Positions 1 to 11,724 of a DNA stretch of 64,000 nt are shown here, one piece after another. The translations under genes were made by a program, and so were the position numbers. The number at the start of each line of letters is the position of its first letter. Position 1 is the first letter of the stretch. Location: assembly GCA_038501195.1 (NCBI GenBank), contig JBBPUQ010000007.1:2767501-2831500 (forward strand), given 5' to 3'. The stretch comes from Nemania diffusa (taxonomy: Eukaryota; Ascomycota; Sordariomycetes; Xylariales; Xylariaceae). A model generated the notes under the pieces. That model was not told where the DNA came from, did not search any database, and saw only the letters and a list, made by a program, of their open reading frames with translations.

Positions 1-8
1 GAGCTTGT

Positions 9-785
9 TTATTCGGCTACATCATTCTCCGCGCTGGCTCGTATCTTCGCTCTTCGTAGCGCGGCATGGCGGCGCGCGTGGTATTTAACATCCATCTTGT
101 GGAGGTGATTGTACAACATTCCGCACTCCTTGCACTCGGTATATTGTGCCTCATTAATAGAGAGGCTCAATGTTGTCTGTACTGACGCTGTTTTCTTCTC
201 TTGCCGCTTATTCCCCAAGACTTTCCCATCTTCCGATCGATTCTTAGCCGTGCTTTCTGTTTGGTTCAGCGTGTTGGGTGTGATTTCTGACAGCGCAGAA
301 GCGCATTTAAGTGCAGGCGACTCTCTAACACGTGTTCTTCCTATCCGTTCCTTTTCATATTGATTCTCCTGTTCCTCATCGCTAGCCTCCTTTTCGTCTA
401 AATGTTGTGTCACCACGCGAGTCTTCAACCTTCTAGTCCTCCTCTTTGCAGGGATAGCGGGGGGTGATGATGGAGGTGTGATTATAGGTCCATCTTCTGA
501 TGACGGTTCTGATACCGGGTCAGAGGATGAGATAATGGCCGGTGTTATTCTTCCGAAATAGGCGGTAATTGTGCCCTTCTTTGTGAGCGGTAAGGAAGGA
601 GGAAGCTTCGCCATTGAGGCTGTGGCGCCATGCTCGGAGTCTGAGGTAGAGGGCTTTGTGCCCTCATCGTGGATTGAGGGCATGGGGGGATTGTTGATAC
701 ATCGTCGCTTTGGAGTTGGTTCGATCGACTCTGTCGATGAAGTACGTTTGCTATAGGTTCGGAGTGGTCGTCGACGAGGTTCCAT
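9..785 (-). CDS. ECO1: Eco1/ESCO-type sister-chromatid cohesion N-acetyltransferase, N-terminal part
   Basis: This 258-residue open frame begins with a basic PLRTYSKR stretch typical of fungal Eco1 proteins. It ends in a C2H2 zinc finger of the ESCO type (C218, C221, H236, H240). A KKGTITAYF segment at residues 69-77 resembles a PCNA-interacting (PIP-like) motif. In the family, Eco1 acetylates the cohesin subunit Smc3 in the nucleus during S phase. The catalytic GNAT domain that should follow the zinc finger is absent here. The frame meets a stop only 9 bases from the window edge, so the gene very probably continues to the left, through an intron whose donor lies near the edge. The start is the only ATG near the head of the frame. 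Family assignment is fairly secure; the 3' structure is unknown. Confidence 0.72.
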   Translation of the reverse strand: MEPRRRPLRTYSKRTSSTESIEPTPKRRCINNPPMPSIHDEGTKPSTSDSEHGATASMAKLPPSLPLTKKGTITAYFGRITPAIISSSDPVSEPSSEDGPIITPPSSPPAIPAKRRTRRLKTRVVTQHLDEKEASDEEQENQYEKERIGRTRVRESPALKCASALSEITPNTLNQTESTAKNRSEDGKVLGNKRQEKKTASVQTTLSLSINEAQYTECKECGMLYNHLHKMDVKYHARRHAALRRAKIRASAENDVAE

Positions 786-1414
786 GGAGCAGGATCTTAA
801 TGAGGATATGTACAGACGCTCCGGTTTCCCTATCCTATAGTTGCAGTATTGGCATCAGCGGTGATGAGAATCGTTGGGGTTCAGAACTTACCGTAAGGCT
901 TCCTTTGATTGTACGTTATGCAATTCCATTTGGGGGACCTCGGAACTTCAATATATTATAAACAATAGCCCAAAACACCCCAATAGGGAAATCTGTGCGA
1001 GGTCAAAATATGGTTGCCAAGATACCATATCCTGTAAATACATTCATTGATATACCTAGCGCACGTACAATACTGTAAGGTTGAAGGGTTGTGTAGAAAT
1101 AATGGTTCAAGTCGGGTACCGAGGGCTCTCGGGGAGACGCGTTAATAGAGATTGGAGACGCGTCGCGACATGGTAAAAGCATAAAATGTCAAGCGGGGCG
1201 TGAATGTGGGGTGACGTAGCTAACCATCATATGTCCCCACATTTACCGGCTAGCTGTTGCCAGCTGATCGCCAGCTGTCGCAGCATCTGTATACCTAGGT
1301 ACCTAGGCAGGTACATCATAATTTTCGGCCAGCCGGTGATGCAAGGGGCCAGGAGATGGAAAGTATTGAATTATCGATTAATTGTAACTGTAAGGTAGGC
1401 CGTGGGGCTCTCAT
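786..1414. other. intergenic spacer, ECO1 promoter side
   Basis: This 629 bp spacer separates the ECO1 start from the VMA12 stop, both on the minus strand. It holds a TAGGTACCTAGG-like palindromic stretch near 1299-1315 and no ORF that looks like a gene. Confidence 0.6.
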
Positions 1415-2310
1415 CTATGTTTCACTCTTTATCCTTCTTCGTACACTGGTCTCTAACTCGTGCGCATCTTCCTCGATTATAGGCGTAGGTTCTTTAACGT
1501 GTGTCTTGTCGTCCTCTTCGCTGACAACCCAAGTTTTAACAACCTCTTGGACTTCTTTCATCTTTGCTTCTTTCTTTTCGCCTTCAGACATCCTCCACGT
1601 ATAGGCAGAGTATACAGCAACCTCTGTGATGGCGACTAGAAGAGCTCCGCCTAAACTTAGGAATAGTCGAGCCGATACAGGCCACCATTGAGCAGCCTTC
1701 CAAAGCGCTGCGCCACAACCGAAAACACTGACGAGAAAGTTGATAATCAAGGTCACCTGTTTCTGAATGTCTCCAAACTCGAGATCGGTGGCCTCCATGT
1801 CAGATTCCTTAGACGGTTTATTCACTTCGGCGAATGAATGCGCCATCGGGGCAAGGGGGAATCGTTCGGCAAAGCTCTCTCGCGGAGGCGCTTTTCGTAT
1901 CATGCGCTCGTATGATCGTTCCTCCTCATCTCGTCGCAGTCTTGCCATTAGCGCCTTGTACTCGTCGGTCTGGTTTCTTATTAGTAAATCATCCTAACTG
2001 CCTATAGCGTTGACTAGATCAGACAAACCGGCTTGGGCTTTGGTGGCGCCGGAGGTACATAGAGAGCCGACCCTCGAAGCATCGCTTCCAGCCTGAATCC
2101 GACATGGCCTTTTGCTTTCAGTTTTTTTAACGTGCTGAGGATCTGTCCGTGACTAATTGGCTTCCCGACGGCAGGGTCCGTCATGCAGGGTTCTTCGATC
2201 TCGGTGTCGATGCATTGAGTCGCGTTGCTCGATGGCTCTTGCGGATTACTGCATTCTCTGAGGACTATGAGGGCCTCCACCATCGGAGATGTCATCCTGA
2301 GAAGCACCAT
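1415..2310 (-). CDS. VMA12: V-ATPase assembly factor Vma12-like ER membrane protein
   Basis: There are two exons, 2310-2029 and 1969-1415. They are joined across a 59 nt intron (donor GTTTGT, branch TTTACTAAT, acceptor CAG) in phase 0, giving 278 residues. The C-terminal half has two hydrophobic segments (about residues 160-183 and 192-215) separated by a short Trp-rich loop, then a charged tail. This is the two-helix Vma12/TMEM199 layout. The N-terminal half carries a helical GQILSTLKKLK region and a KPKPTDEYKALMARLR linker, as in fungal Vma12. Known family role: an ER-resident factor that, with Vma21 and Vma22, assembles the V0 sector of the vacuolar ATPase. The gene is divergent from COQ1. 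The start is the first ATG of the exon. The intron is strongly supported because it restores a continuous conserved linker. Confidence 0.83.
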
Positions 2311-2856
2311 GTTTGCAGTTGACGACGGGCGATGACTCGAATAATTTGGGCCATCGCAGGAGGATTGGTGGCAGCCTAAGTACTCTGTAGGCGTTGCTGA
2401 AATGAAAGTAATATTATAGGAGCATGGCTCGAGCGCAAGCGTCGACCCCTAAATTAATTTAAAGCGCGCGTCATACTGTCGGCGCTGTTTCACACCGACT
2501 GCCGAGGTTCAGCCACAATCGCTGCGCATAATCACAAGCCACAGGGTACCAGCGGTGCAACCCCCCCCCCGGCTTTAGCTAGCAGCTCACTAGTCAATTT
2601 TTCTATACCGAGAATTATAGCTAAGTGCAGAATAATCGGCATCATCCGAAGAAAACTACTGAGTCGATCGATAATATCCCGAGTGTCGCAACCTCAACCG
2701 CCGCCTCCTCGCCCACCCCCTCCTTAGACCGCCTCAATCCTCGGGGTCGAGCCCCAATCCCGGTCCCGCCATTGATCCTATGCTCAAATAGACTAATCCG
2801 ACTACCTAATTAAGTAATTGGGTCTTTGCGACAGTGCAGGCCAGGATCCCGCGGAT
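2311..2856. other. divergent promoter region VMA12/COQ1
   Basis: This 546 bp spacer lies between two divergent housekeeping genes. It contains a run of ten C at 2561-2570 and CT/CCTC-rich tracts around 2690-2760, as often seen in fungal 5' leaders. No further gene was seen. Confidence 0.55.
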
Positions 2857-4260
2857 ATGCAGCTTCGAACAGTGCTGCTGCTCAATGCGCGTGCAGCCGG
2901 CCGCCCTACCGTCTTCTCAGCCTGTTCCGACTGCAGGAGAACAGCCTCCCTCGACTTGCGGATCGTCGCCTCGAGGGCCTTATATCACACTTCCCCGCGA
3001 CGATCGTCAGCCTGGGCCGCTGCAGTCTCGGTAGCCTCCAATGTCGTCTCCAATGCCGTGTCTCGGGCGACCAAGGGCGACACGCACATCGATCCTCTCC
3101 GGACGGTAGCAAAGGAGATGAAATTCCTGACGGGGAACATCAGACAGCTCTTGGGATCGGGCCATCCGTCGCTCGACCGCGTTGCGAAATACTATACACA
3201 GGCCGAGGGCAAACATGTACGGCCCCTCATCGTCCTCCTCATGTCCCGCGCGACAGCTCTCTGCCCCAAGAACCAGTCTGCTCCGGATTCAACACACAGC
3301 TTCATAAATTCTTCAATATCGCCCCTCGATATATTATCCGACACGAACCCCTCTTCCCCGCTTTCCAGTTACTCGTCCGAACCGGAATTCACGGAAAGCG
3401 ACATTCTCCCCTCCCAACGACGGTTAGCCGAGATCACGGAGCTGATTCACACAGCATCGTTGCTCCACGATGACGTCGTCGATCACTCCGTGTCACGTCG
3501 GGGCTCGCCATCTGCCAACTTCGAGTTTGGTAATAAGATGGCCGTGTTAGCCGGTGACTTTCTACTGGGCAGAGCGTCTGTTGCACTGGCGCGGTTGCGC
3601 AACGCCGAGGTCATCGAGCTTTTAGCCACTGTAATTGCGAACCTGGTCGAGGGCGAGTTCATGCAGCTCAAGAACACGGCTCGCGACGAGCGAAACCCCA
3701 AATACTCAGAAGATATTTTTAACTATTACCTACAAAAGACATACCTTAAAACCGCGAGTTTAATATCAAAATCTTGCAGGGCAGCGGCGCTACTTGGCCG
3801 GGCCGATGCGATAACCGTTGATGCCGCCTATGCCTATGGGCGGAATCTAGGATTAGCATTTCAGTTGGTCGACGATATGCTAGACTACACCAAGTCAGGA
3901 AAGGACCTTGGGAAGCCAGCTGGCGCGGATTTAGAGCTAGGTCTAGCAACAGCACCGCTACTATTTGCATGGAAAACAACTCCCGAACTAGGTTCCTTAG
4001 TAGGAAGAAAGTTCGGGCAGGAGGGTGACGTACAAAGGGTAAGCCCCCCTACCCTACACTCTATGTTATGATCCGCCGTGCTGACCGAGGTGAAATAGGC
4101 ACGAGAGCTCGTTATCCAGAGTAATGGAATAGAGCAGACAAGAGCACTAGCTGAAGACTACTCCCAGCGGGCAATATCTGCTCTTGATACTTTCCCCGAT
4201 AGCGAAGCAAAAGACGGCCTCCTCGAAATGGCCACGAAGACGTTGAAACGCCAAAAGTAA
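2857..4260 (+). CDS. COQ1: mitochondrial polyprenyl diphosphate synthase (ubiquinone side chain)
   Basis: Exons 2857-4038 and 4099-4260 are joined by a 60 nt intron (GTAAGC...ATAG, phase 0) and encode 447 residues. Both aspartate-rich motifs of trans-prenyltransferases are present: DDVVD at 205-209 and a second DDMLD at 339-343. The N-terminus is rich in Arg, Ser and Ala and fits a mitochondrial presequence. A Ser/Pro-rich insertion sits before the first Asp-rich motif, as in other ascomycete Coq1 proteins. Known role: chain elongation of isopentenyl diphosphate to the long polyprenyl tail of coenzyme Q in the mitochondrial matrix. The frame is open upstream to a TTG at 2818, but the first ATG is at 2857 and gives a good targeting peptide, so that start is preferred. 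The second exon supplies the conserved ARELV...ALAEDY tail. Confidence 0.9.
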
Positions 4261-4655
4261 AGCATTGGACAGCATTAGAGTTGTATCATTACAGAAACAT
4301 AGAGTTATTAGACAAAAGGTGTGCCGTTGTATATAATAGCGTGGGTTTGGGCACACCGTTATCGCATTGCATCTGCAAAGTGTACAACAGATAGGAGGGA
4401 GGGATAGAAAGCAGACAACAGGCTGGTCAGCAACCTTCAACTCAGCATCTATGAACCTAAATAATCCACCAAAGCAAGAAGAAAGTCACGATAGACAACC
4501 AATTATCTCTTGTCATGACTGCAAATGACTTGGGAACTACTCTGCCCCCTTATCTCTCCCGTGTTGGACCTAGCTATTTACAAGTCCACTCTTTTTTTTA
4601 AAGAATAATGACGGGCTTGACGGGGTGCTAGCCGCCCCCTGGTCATTTTGCTGGA
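4261..4655. other. convergent 3' spacer COQ1/hydrophobin
   Basis: This spacer of about 395 bp separates two genes that converge. It holds no supported gene. It probably contains both 3' UTRs. Confidence 0.5.
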
Positions 4656-5276
4656 CTAATTGGGATTATAGTCTGCGCAGTACAGGGACACCAATGGGTT
4701 CTACTAAGGTCAGAAGACAGACAATCACGCACATGTACCAGATGCGAACTCACCAGCGCAGTAACCTCGCAGCACAATCTCACGCCAGGACAGTCCTGAA
4801 GACTATCATCACCTACGAAAACACAATCAGCACTATTAATAGTGATATTCTCACCCGCAGGACTTACAGACGAGTCCATTCACATCATTCGGATTCAGGT
4901 TGTACCCGTAGATCTTGGCGAGGAACACGACGATGGGCAGGTCACCCGCGACAGCAACGCGACAGCACAGCAGCTCCCCACCATTGCCACCGGCAGTCTT
5001 TGCGCATTCGGGTGATGGGTTTGGCGTGTAGAGGATCGCCGGCGGCTCAGCATTGCCTATGTTTGCGAGGACTGGGCAATCGACGATCAGCTCGGCCTAT
5101 TACTAAATACATAGGGCGTGCAGATATCCGAATATGATATATCATATGTACTCACGACTGATAACAGGTGCAAGCGGGCCCGTCGCCGAAGGAAGGAGAG
5201 GAAATAGCGAGGGCTCCGGCGCCGCGGCGCTGCGGTGGCTGAGAAAGGCTAATGTAATGACGAATGGGAGCAGCAT
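4656..5276 (-). CDS. class I-type hydrophobin, secreted
   Basis: Four exons (5276-5156, 5071-4868, 4812-4754, 4700-4656) encode 142 residues. The introns are 84, 55 and 53 nt with donors GTGAGT, GTAAGT and GTGAGT, and the phases match. The N-terminus is a signal peptide (hydrophobic MLLPFVITLAFL, cleavage near residues 17-20). Eight cysteines follow in hydrophobin order: C63, C76-C77, C109, C116, C122-C123, C136. The CPGVRLCC spacing (x5) and the CC-x12-C end fit class I. The C4-C5 gap of six residues is short. The segment around residues 83-106 (GDLPIVVFLAK, GYNLNPNDVNG) resembles that of ascomycete hydrophobins. Family role: self-assembling amphipathic coat of aerial hyphae and spores. Choosing the CCCAG acceptor at 5072 is required by phase and removes an extra cysteine. 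A TATA-like box lies about 140 bp upstream. Confidence 0.8.
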
Positions 5277-5414
5277 TGTTGGAGGCAGTTTGTGCTGTGA
5301 GCTGCATTACGTTAGCGAAAAAGAATGGCTACTACCATGGGTCAGAGCATACATGTACAGAATTGAACGCACGTCGTCGATTGCAGATCAACTGTGCTGA
5401 TGCTCGCTCCGGCA

Positions 5415-5421
5415 ATTTATA
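5415..5421 (-). promoter_or_regulatory. TATA-like box of the hydrophobin gene
   Basis: TATAAAT on the minus strand, about 140 bp upstream of the hydrophobin ATG. Assignment is by position and sequence only. Confidence 0.4.
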
Positions 5422-6423
5422 AGTGAGGGTAGGTAGAGGACAAGGTGGATTAGATGCAGGTACGTTGCGCCAACAATGAATATAAAATTGACGGGTTTCC
5501 CCTGACCTGCTGCCTCCGAGGCTCTTATATCAAGGTTACAATCGACTAAAATCTTGGCCATCTCGCTAAACCTACTATGCACTCCATCCAACGGTGTCGA
5601 TGCGAGGCTATTCGGTACCATTACGTACGAGCGGGAGAATTCAGGAAATCGGGCACGGCGCGCAATGAGACAATTAATCAAGATCTGTCACTATTTACGC
5701 ATCCCTAGTCGGAGTATAGCCGGGTATGGCGATGCTAACTACCCATTAGGTCGAGTATGAACTACTACGCGTAAGTATGGTAACATCTCATTTGCATATG
5801 GGAACCATATGCCGGGGATGTGGGATGGGTAGGCAATGTTAGTGCTAGATGTTATTGGCCGGGAGATCCTTTAACAACGTCCTACGCTACCCTACTGGCA
5901 TGAGTTGAGGGTCCAGCTGAAGACATCACGTTAATCCCTGAAACAGTCTTATGAATTTTACCGACCCAAGATCTATCGAGATAGGTTCCTGCTGCAGCTT
6001 ATTTCGCTAAATTTGCTTAGTAACAATCACTGACGCGTTTCTAGAAGGAATATCTCGATTAGTGTACCAGCACACGCTATGATGTGATCTATCAGGTTTA
6101 GGGCTGTCAATATCTATTCTGGAAGTAGATCTTGCAAGCCAGTTCCAGGATTACAGTACTGTGCAGGTGACGCCACTTCAGAAAGCAGCATAAGACATAC
6201 GAACCTATGCCGAGAATTTTTCTCTTGTAATCCGACCTCGGCTTCAATGCAAACTTGATTCTAAGCGGTAGTCAACTGTCTCACTTTAAGTGTCCGATCC
6301 ATTACTGGCCGGCCGAGCATCCGGGCATCCGGTGGCTTTTGCCATTGGCCGACTTCCCCAATAGCCTCACTCTCGGCAACCGAATTCCCGGGATCTAGAC
6401 GTCGAAAGAGGCACATCTCACAC

Positions 6424-6441
6424 TTATTTATTTATTTATTT
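6424..6441. repeat. (TTTA)n microsatellite
   Basis: About four copies of a TTTA unit, read directly from the sequence. Confidence 0.8.
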
Positions 6442-7942
6442 CGTACTGTATTCTTAGATATCACGAGTCGGTCCTAAGCTGCCTAGGATGGGGGCAGGGG
6501 GGGCTGACAAGCCACAGCTGGTGATCTCTATCGCTAATCTCCTAAAATGTGCGTGGTATTGGAGCTGATTGGCTCCTAGTTCAAGAAAAAACCCTTGAAG
6601 CAACCAATGGGCACGAAACGGACAGGCATCTTCCATTTTCCAGTGATGAAATCGTACGACCCGTGCTTTTATGGGTGTCTGTAGATGCGATGACAGATCC
6701 GTCAAGATAATAAGCTGAAGGCGAGACAGCCTTGGACGCTGTCTCCGATTTTGACTTCTAAGGAAACATCACCTGAGATGCAACAATCCACATATATTCC
6801 ACTTGTCAAGTGGATGAGATTGGATTATTTGCAGGCCGTTGAACTACAATGCCTTGATTATGCACGTCCAGGTAAGGCAGTTATAGAAAACCTGCTTGAC
6901 ATGCTAGGCCTATCGTAGCCAAGAGAAGCAATCAAAAGATCTGCTACGTATATCTTACCCCAGACTAGCAGGCGTGCGAATCGTAAATTGACCGCCTCTC
7001 CGCTATACTCCGACTCTTCAATGACAAAATAGCTCGCAACCTTAACTCATTGCAGCCGAAGGGATATATGCGCTAATAGTATTGGGCGCTGTCATTGCTG
7101 TTTTCCTGGAGAAGGGAAAGTTGAACCGGCGTTCTGCGTACTCTGAGCGTGGTAATCGACAATGTATGACGGCTATATCTCAATCTTGATATACCTAGGA
7201 GTATACGGAGACTACTACCTACCCCTCTGTCTAGAAATACCTAGGATACTCATTCAGCTGAATGGACCGGGTCCTGGATCCATCCCTTACTCAAGTATGT
7301 CGCTCCTGGACGGTTGGGGTGTCTTTAGTCATCAGTGAGGTTATCTCCGGTAGTGTGCCTAATATCTAGGGCCTCTCATTCCTAAACCACGTTCTTCCTA
7401 TCCATCTAGTTGCGCTCCTAAATCTAAATACAGTCATCCCGATTCCGCGGCCAATCACGCCTTGGACATAGACGAGACAGGATCTCTTAATCCAATAGGA
7501 ATGTCTTAGCTCGATTACCTGCCTGCACTTCAACATTCTAAAATAAAGATGGTGTGGTATATCTGAATGCAAGGGCCTCACAAACATATCGTCACATCTA
7601 TTTCGATCCGCCTACACTATGTAGTGCCTAGTGATACAGCCTCAGTCTCGAAACCTCATAGTTCGACGCATCCTACAAACTTACAGATTTTGCTTTTTGT
7701 TAAGAACTATAAAGCCTGAGTTTATGGTACGATAGTATGGCTCTCTTCGAGATGTGATTCTAACAGACAAGTATCAAACCAGCCAGAGGAAACTGAAGTC
7801 TAGTCCAACACCGTAGCCCTACCAGAGACCTAGATATACGTTTTCGTGGATATAGGGAGGCTTCCGATTGGGTAAGGCGTTGCCAATCTGTATAACACGA
7901 CTAGGTACTTCCCTCGACATCATATGTACAACTGGCTGGGAA

Positions 7943-9993
7943 ATGACCTCTCTGATCGAGACCACCGTCATCGCCGCTCCTAGCATTCTAGGGGCAGCGG
8001 TTACGCTCGGCCTAGTTATCACGTTCCTCAATCTAATTTATCGCTTATTTTCAAATGCATCGCTACCCAGCACGCTACCATGGGCTGGCGTAGGAGAGCA
8101 CAACAGTAGTCTTGGCAGAGCCAAAGCCAATTTCACCAGCTTCTTCGACCTCAAGAAACTCCTAGATGAGGGTTACGTAAAGGTTAGTTTAGCGAGCCCA
8201 ATCAAGAGGTTTACTCCTCCCACCTACACCCTAAGGCAAGCCAAGGTTCTAACGGCTCATACCAGTACTCTAAGAACAACAAGACATACGTCTTACCCTA
8301 CTTCATCAACGGGCCACAGGTGGTTCTCCCGCCGTCACAGATCCCATGGCTTCTAGAGCAGCCTGACGACGTGCTAAGCCAAGAGCACATCAACCGGCAG
8401 TTCCTCAAGTCCGACTATACCTTCTTCCAGGCGAACAGGGTCAAGGACCCCGTGCACCCGGAGGTCATCCAGCACCAGCTCACGAAGAAGATCAACAGCT
8501 TCGCCGACGACATCGCCGACGAGGTACGCGCTACCCTGGATGATGCCTGGGGCACGGACACGGAGGAGTGGCGCGAGGTACGAGTCTACGACACCATGCT
8601 CCTCATGATCACGAGGATGTCGATCCGTGTCTTCATGGGCCTCCCGCTCTGCCGTAACGAGACGTTCCTGTTCATCTGTAGCAGCTATATCCGCAAAGTA
8701 GCCATAGCTGCTGCTGCCATCAGTCTCTTCCCGCGGTTTCTTGAGCCGTGAGTATTACAACCCCCCTTAGTAGAAGTACTTATGGTCGAGGTAGGGCCCA
8801 AGTCAGGGGCTCAACCGGCCTGTACTACGCGAAGTAATCGCTGATAAACAAGCCACACAGGATCGTCGCCCCAGTCTTCACGCTGTTCGACTACGTCCTC
8901 TACCGCCGCAGCCGGAGCTTCGTCATGCCCATCATACGCGAGCGCCTGGCCAAGCTACGGGACCCCGACGCCGCCACCGCCGCCGCGAAACTCTCCCCCG
9001 AAGGCTCAGCACCACCACCTCCCGTACGCAGAACAACCGCATCCCCCTCTCTCTCCCTCTCTCTTTCAAGTCAAGGTGGCCCTTAGCTAACTAGCAGCGA
9101 CCCCGAACAGAACGACTTCATGCAGTGGGCGATCGGACACGCACTCGCGCGACCGGTCGTGGATCCCGCGGAGCTCGACGCCCGCGTGCTCGCGGCGCGG
9201 TTCGCCGTGCTCGCGTTCGCGGCCATCCAGTCGTCCGTCATCACGCTGACCAACACGCTCTTCGACCTCGCGGCCTCGCCCTCCTGCGCGGCGTCTCTGG
9301 CGTCGATGCACGCCGAGGTCGCGCGCGAGACCGCCGCCGCCGCAGCAGCAACGACAACAGCGAAGGGGGGGCAGCAGCAGCGACTATTATCATCGGCGTG
9401 GTCGAGGCCGGTGCTGGCGCGCATGGCGCGCGTCGACTCGGCGCTGCGCGAGAGCCTGCGCCTCAACGGCTTCGTCGAGCGCGGCGTCGTCAAGATGGTG
9501 GTGCGGCCCGCGGGCGTCACGCTGCCCGACGGCTCGCACGTGCCCCGCGGCACCAAGGTCGGCGTCTCCGCGTACAGCATCCACCGCGACGAGGGGAACT
9601 ACGCCGACGCGGCGCGGTACGACGCGTTCCGGTTTGTGCGGGGGCCGGACGGGGGGGAGAAGAGGCCGCAGGGGCTCGTGAATACGAGCGAGACGTTCTT
9701 GGGGTTTAGTCACGGAGCGCATTCATGGTGAGTTTACTCTCTCTTTCTGCGCAATCAATCGATATGGGCAGTGTTATTAGATAGGTGTTATGTGTAAACT
9801 AACTCTGTTGTGAATGGATAGTCCCGGTCGCTTCTTCGCGACAAATCAGCTCAAGATTGCGCTCGGCCACATTGCGTTGCTTTACGAGATCGAGCCGATC
9901 CCCAAGAGGCCGGCGAATAGGTGGTTCTTCGGGCATATTGCGCCTCCCCTGACGGAAACATTGAGAGTGCGCCGCAGGAAGACGGTTTCTTGA
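7943..9993 (+). CDS. cytochrome P450 monooxygenase, membrane anchored
   Basis: Five exons (7943-8182, 8266-8747, 8861-9023, 9111-9727, 9822-9993) encode 557 residues. Introns are 83, 113, 87 and 94 nt; three carry a CTAAC branch site or a polypyrimidine stretch. The N-terminus has a single hydrophobic anchor (about residues 10-32). Helix I is atypical: AIQSSVIT replaces the AGxDT consensus, near residue 330. The ExxR motif is E409-R412 (ESLR). The heme loop FSHGAHSCPGR has its ligand at C501, and this motif appears only after removing intron 4. Family role: NAD(P)H-dependent oxygenation of a hydrophobic substrate at the ER surface, usually in specialised metabolism. The helix I and heme signatures recall the CYP68/ent-kaurene-oxidase-like fungal group, but that subfamily call is an inference. 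The third intron's acceptor (9110) is the least certain junction; it was chosen by phase. Confidence 0.85.
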
Positions 9994-10130
9994 CATCGGC
10001 GGGAAGTTAGGTTAATGCAAACCGGGATCTAGAGTTCTATAGAGTTCATAGAAATATACAGTATTATATTGAGTCGGCAGCTATCATCGCGAATTACGAC
10101 TCTCATTGAAACAAGTCTAGATGATATTTA

Positions 10131-11724
10131 TCAAAATGCCATGCCACTTCGCTGAGCCCCAGGATAGCGATCCAGCAAAGCCGTCCACAAATCTTCTCCA
10201 CCCAGCGTGATGTCTTTAAAGGCAGGACAATCCAAGTCCAGCAGCGGGTCTAATAGAACATCGTTCAGCAGTTCCAATACGGGCTCGACGGTTTTCACAG
10301 TAGTCGACAAGCTATTCGGCGTGAACGCTTTAAGCACAGTGAGCGAGAAGCAGACGAGGTTGTTTCCCTCAAGCAAATTCGTGCTATTCAGGACGCCGCC
10401 CGTGATATCCGCAGCATCGAGGCCGGTGAAAGTGTTCACCTCGCCTACGTTCCCGCCGATGCTGAGGAGGATCGGATACCTGCGTACGAAGGAGACGATA
10501 TCGAGACTTAAGCTGACAAAGTTGTAGTCTACGGCGATACGGTACCAGTTCTCGGGGATTCGCTCGTGCCCTTCTTTATAGACTGGTTTGCCCTTCTCTT
10601 CATAGACGCCGTAGAAACTGTAGAGAACCTCCTTAGCTAAAAGACTGTTAGAATACAAGATGCCTGGATGTGTGGGATGGAGGGGGCGAGCCCTGTAGTG
10701 GCAATAGACGTACATAGGTGATCCCCTAGAGGATACTCTTTCGTGTGATTGCTATAGAGGCGGGTGACGAAGGCGTAGGCAGCGTTGCGACCAACTGTTC
10801 CCAACACCGGGCCGTACCAAAAATACGGGTTCGTGGCAACACTTTCGTAGAAGCGCTCGCCGGCTCGAGTGATCATGTGATCTAATGTGATGAATCCATC
10901 CTCAGCGGGCTCGGCAAGCTTCTCGAACAGCGTCATGTTCAGCGAGTGCATGTTCCCGGTAACGTAGAAGTCGCTCCGCGTAAGTGAGCCGTCGACTTCA
11001 ACGGTGTTGTGGCTGCCATATAACCCCTTCGGCGGTCCCAGCACCCCGAAGAGGTTCCCGAGGATGTTGCTCGACTCTGGGGTAGGGCCGCCGATGGAGA
11101 ACCCGGGACTCAACGAGAGGGGGTTCCCGGTGAATACGGTCGCTAGGGCGGACAGCATGCCGGCGATATCAATGCCCATCCCGAGGACTGTTAGTTTGTT
11201 AGTAGATCTACCCCGATATTCCGTGTAGCTGCCTGCAGCGCTTACCGATGCTGGATTGCACAATGGCATCAACAAGCTATTGACAGGTCAGATGGTTTCA
11301 AGGGAACGATGATAACTACGCGAGAACATACAGAGACGACACCGTTATGAGGAATATATCCATGGTTTGCCAGAGCATTTAGACCTGGGCAGGGCCCTCG
11401 TTGATCGCCATTCGCAAAATCCGGGGCTTTGAACGCATGTTCTCCAGACACTATCAGGTAGGTTACGTTAGTATTATGTAGTATAGTATTTCCATTTAAG
11501 GCGATTGTATCGAGTGTTTGCTAACCATCAATGGGAGTAGTCAAGGGATCAAACGACAGTTTTTGGCCCTTCAACTGGACCAAGCGCTCCCGTAGCTCGT
11601 CGATCGACCTCTCCGTAAGGAAGGGCAGGGATTCATCACGTTGCGCGAGCCGCGCTAAGTTTTCGACTGTCGGGAACGCGGACGCTCCCGCGATGGCTCC
11701 TATAATGGTAGTAACGAGCCGCAT
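10131..11724 (-). CDS. secreted heme-thiolate peroxidase (chloroperoxidase family)
   Basis: Five exons (11724-11526, 11450-11332, 11276-11246, 11187-10714, 10636-10131) encode 442 residues. The four introns (75, 55, 58, 77 nt) are all in consistent phase. A signal peptide (MRLVTTIIGAIAGASA) starts the protein. The proximal heme ligand is C87 in PCPGLNALANHG, the hallmark of the chloroperoxidase/unspecific peroxygenase family. An E-V-D motif at 180-182 followed by GSLTRSD matches the acid-base region of the EHD/EGD motif; here the middle residue is Val. Family role: H2O2-dependent halogenation or oxygenation of organic substrates outside the cell. The gene converges on the P450 with only 137 bp between stop codons. 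Length is slightly above classical chloroperoxidase. Substrate cannot be predicted. Confidence 0.85.

Larger units (their letters stand above)
5277..7942. other. gene-free spacer hydrophobin to P450
   Basis: In this spacer of about 2.7 kb only short random ORFs were seen, none with recognisable domains. It holds a (TTTA)n microsatellite at 6424-6441 and scattered ATACCTAGG-type motifs near 7190 and 7240. It probably contains the promoters of both flanking genes. Confidence 0.5.

Noticed and set aside
9125..9709. 194-codon Arg/Ala-rich ORF inside the P450
   Set aside because: It is an out-of-frame shadow of exon 4, whose true frame carries ExxR and the heme loop.
7943..11724. Biosynthetic gene cluster centred on the P450 and peroxidase
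   Set aside because: No backbone enzyme (PKS, NRPS, terpene cyclase, DMATS) lies in the window; COQ1 is a housekeeping prenyl synthase.
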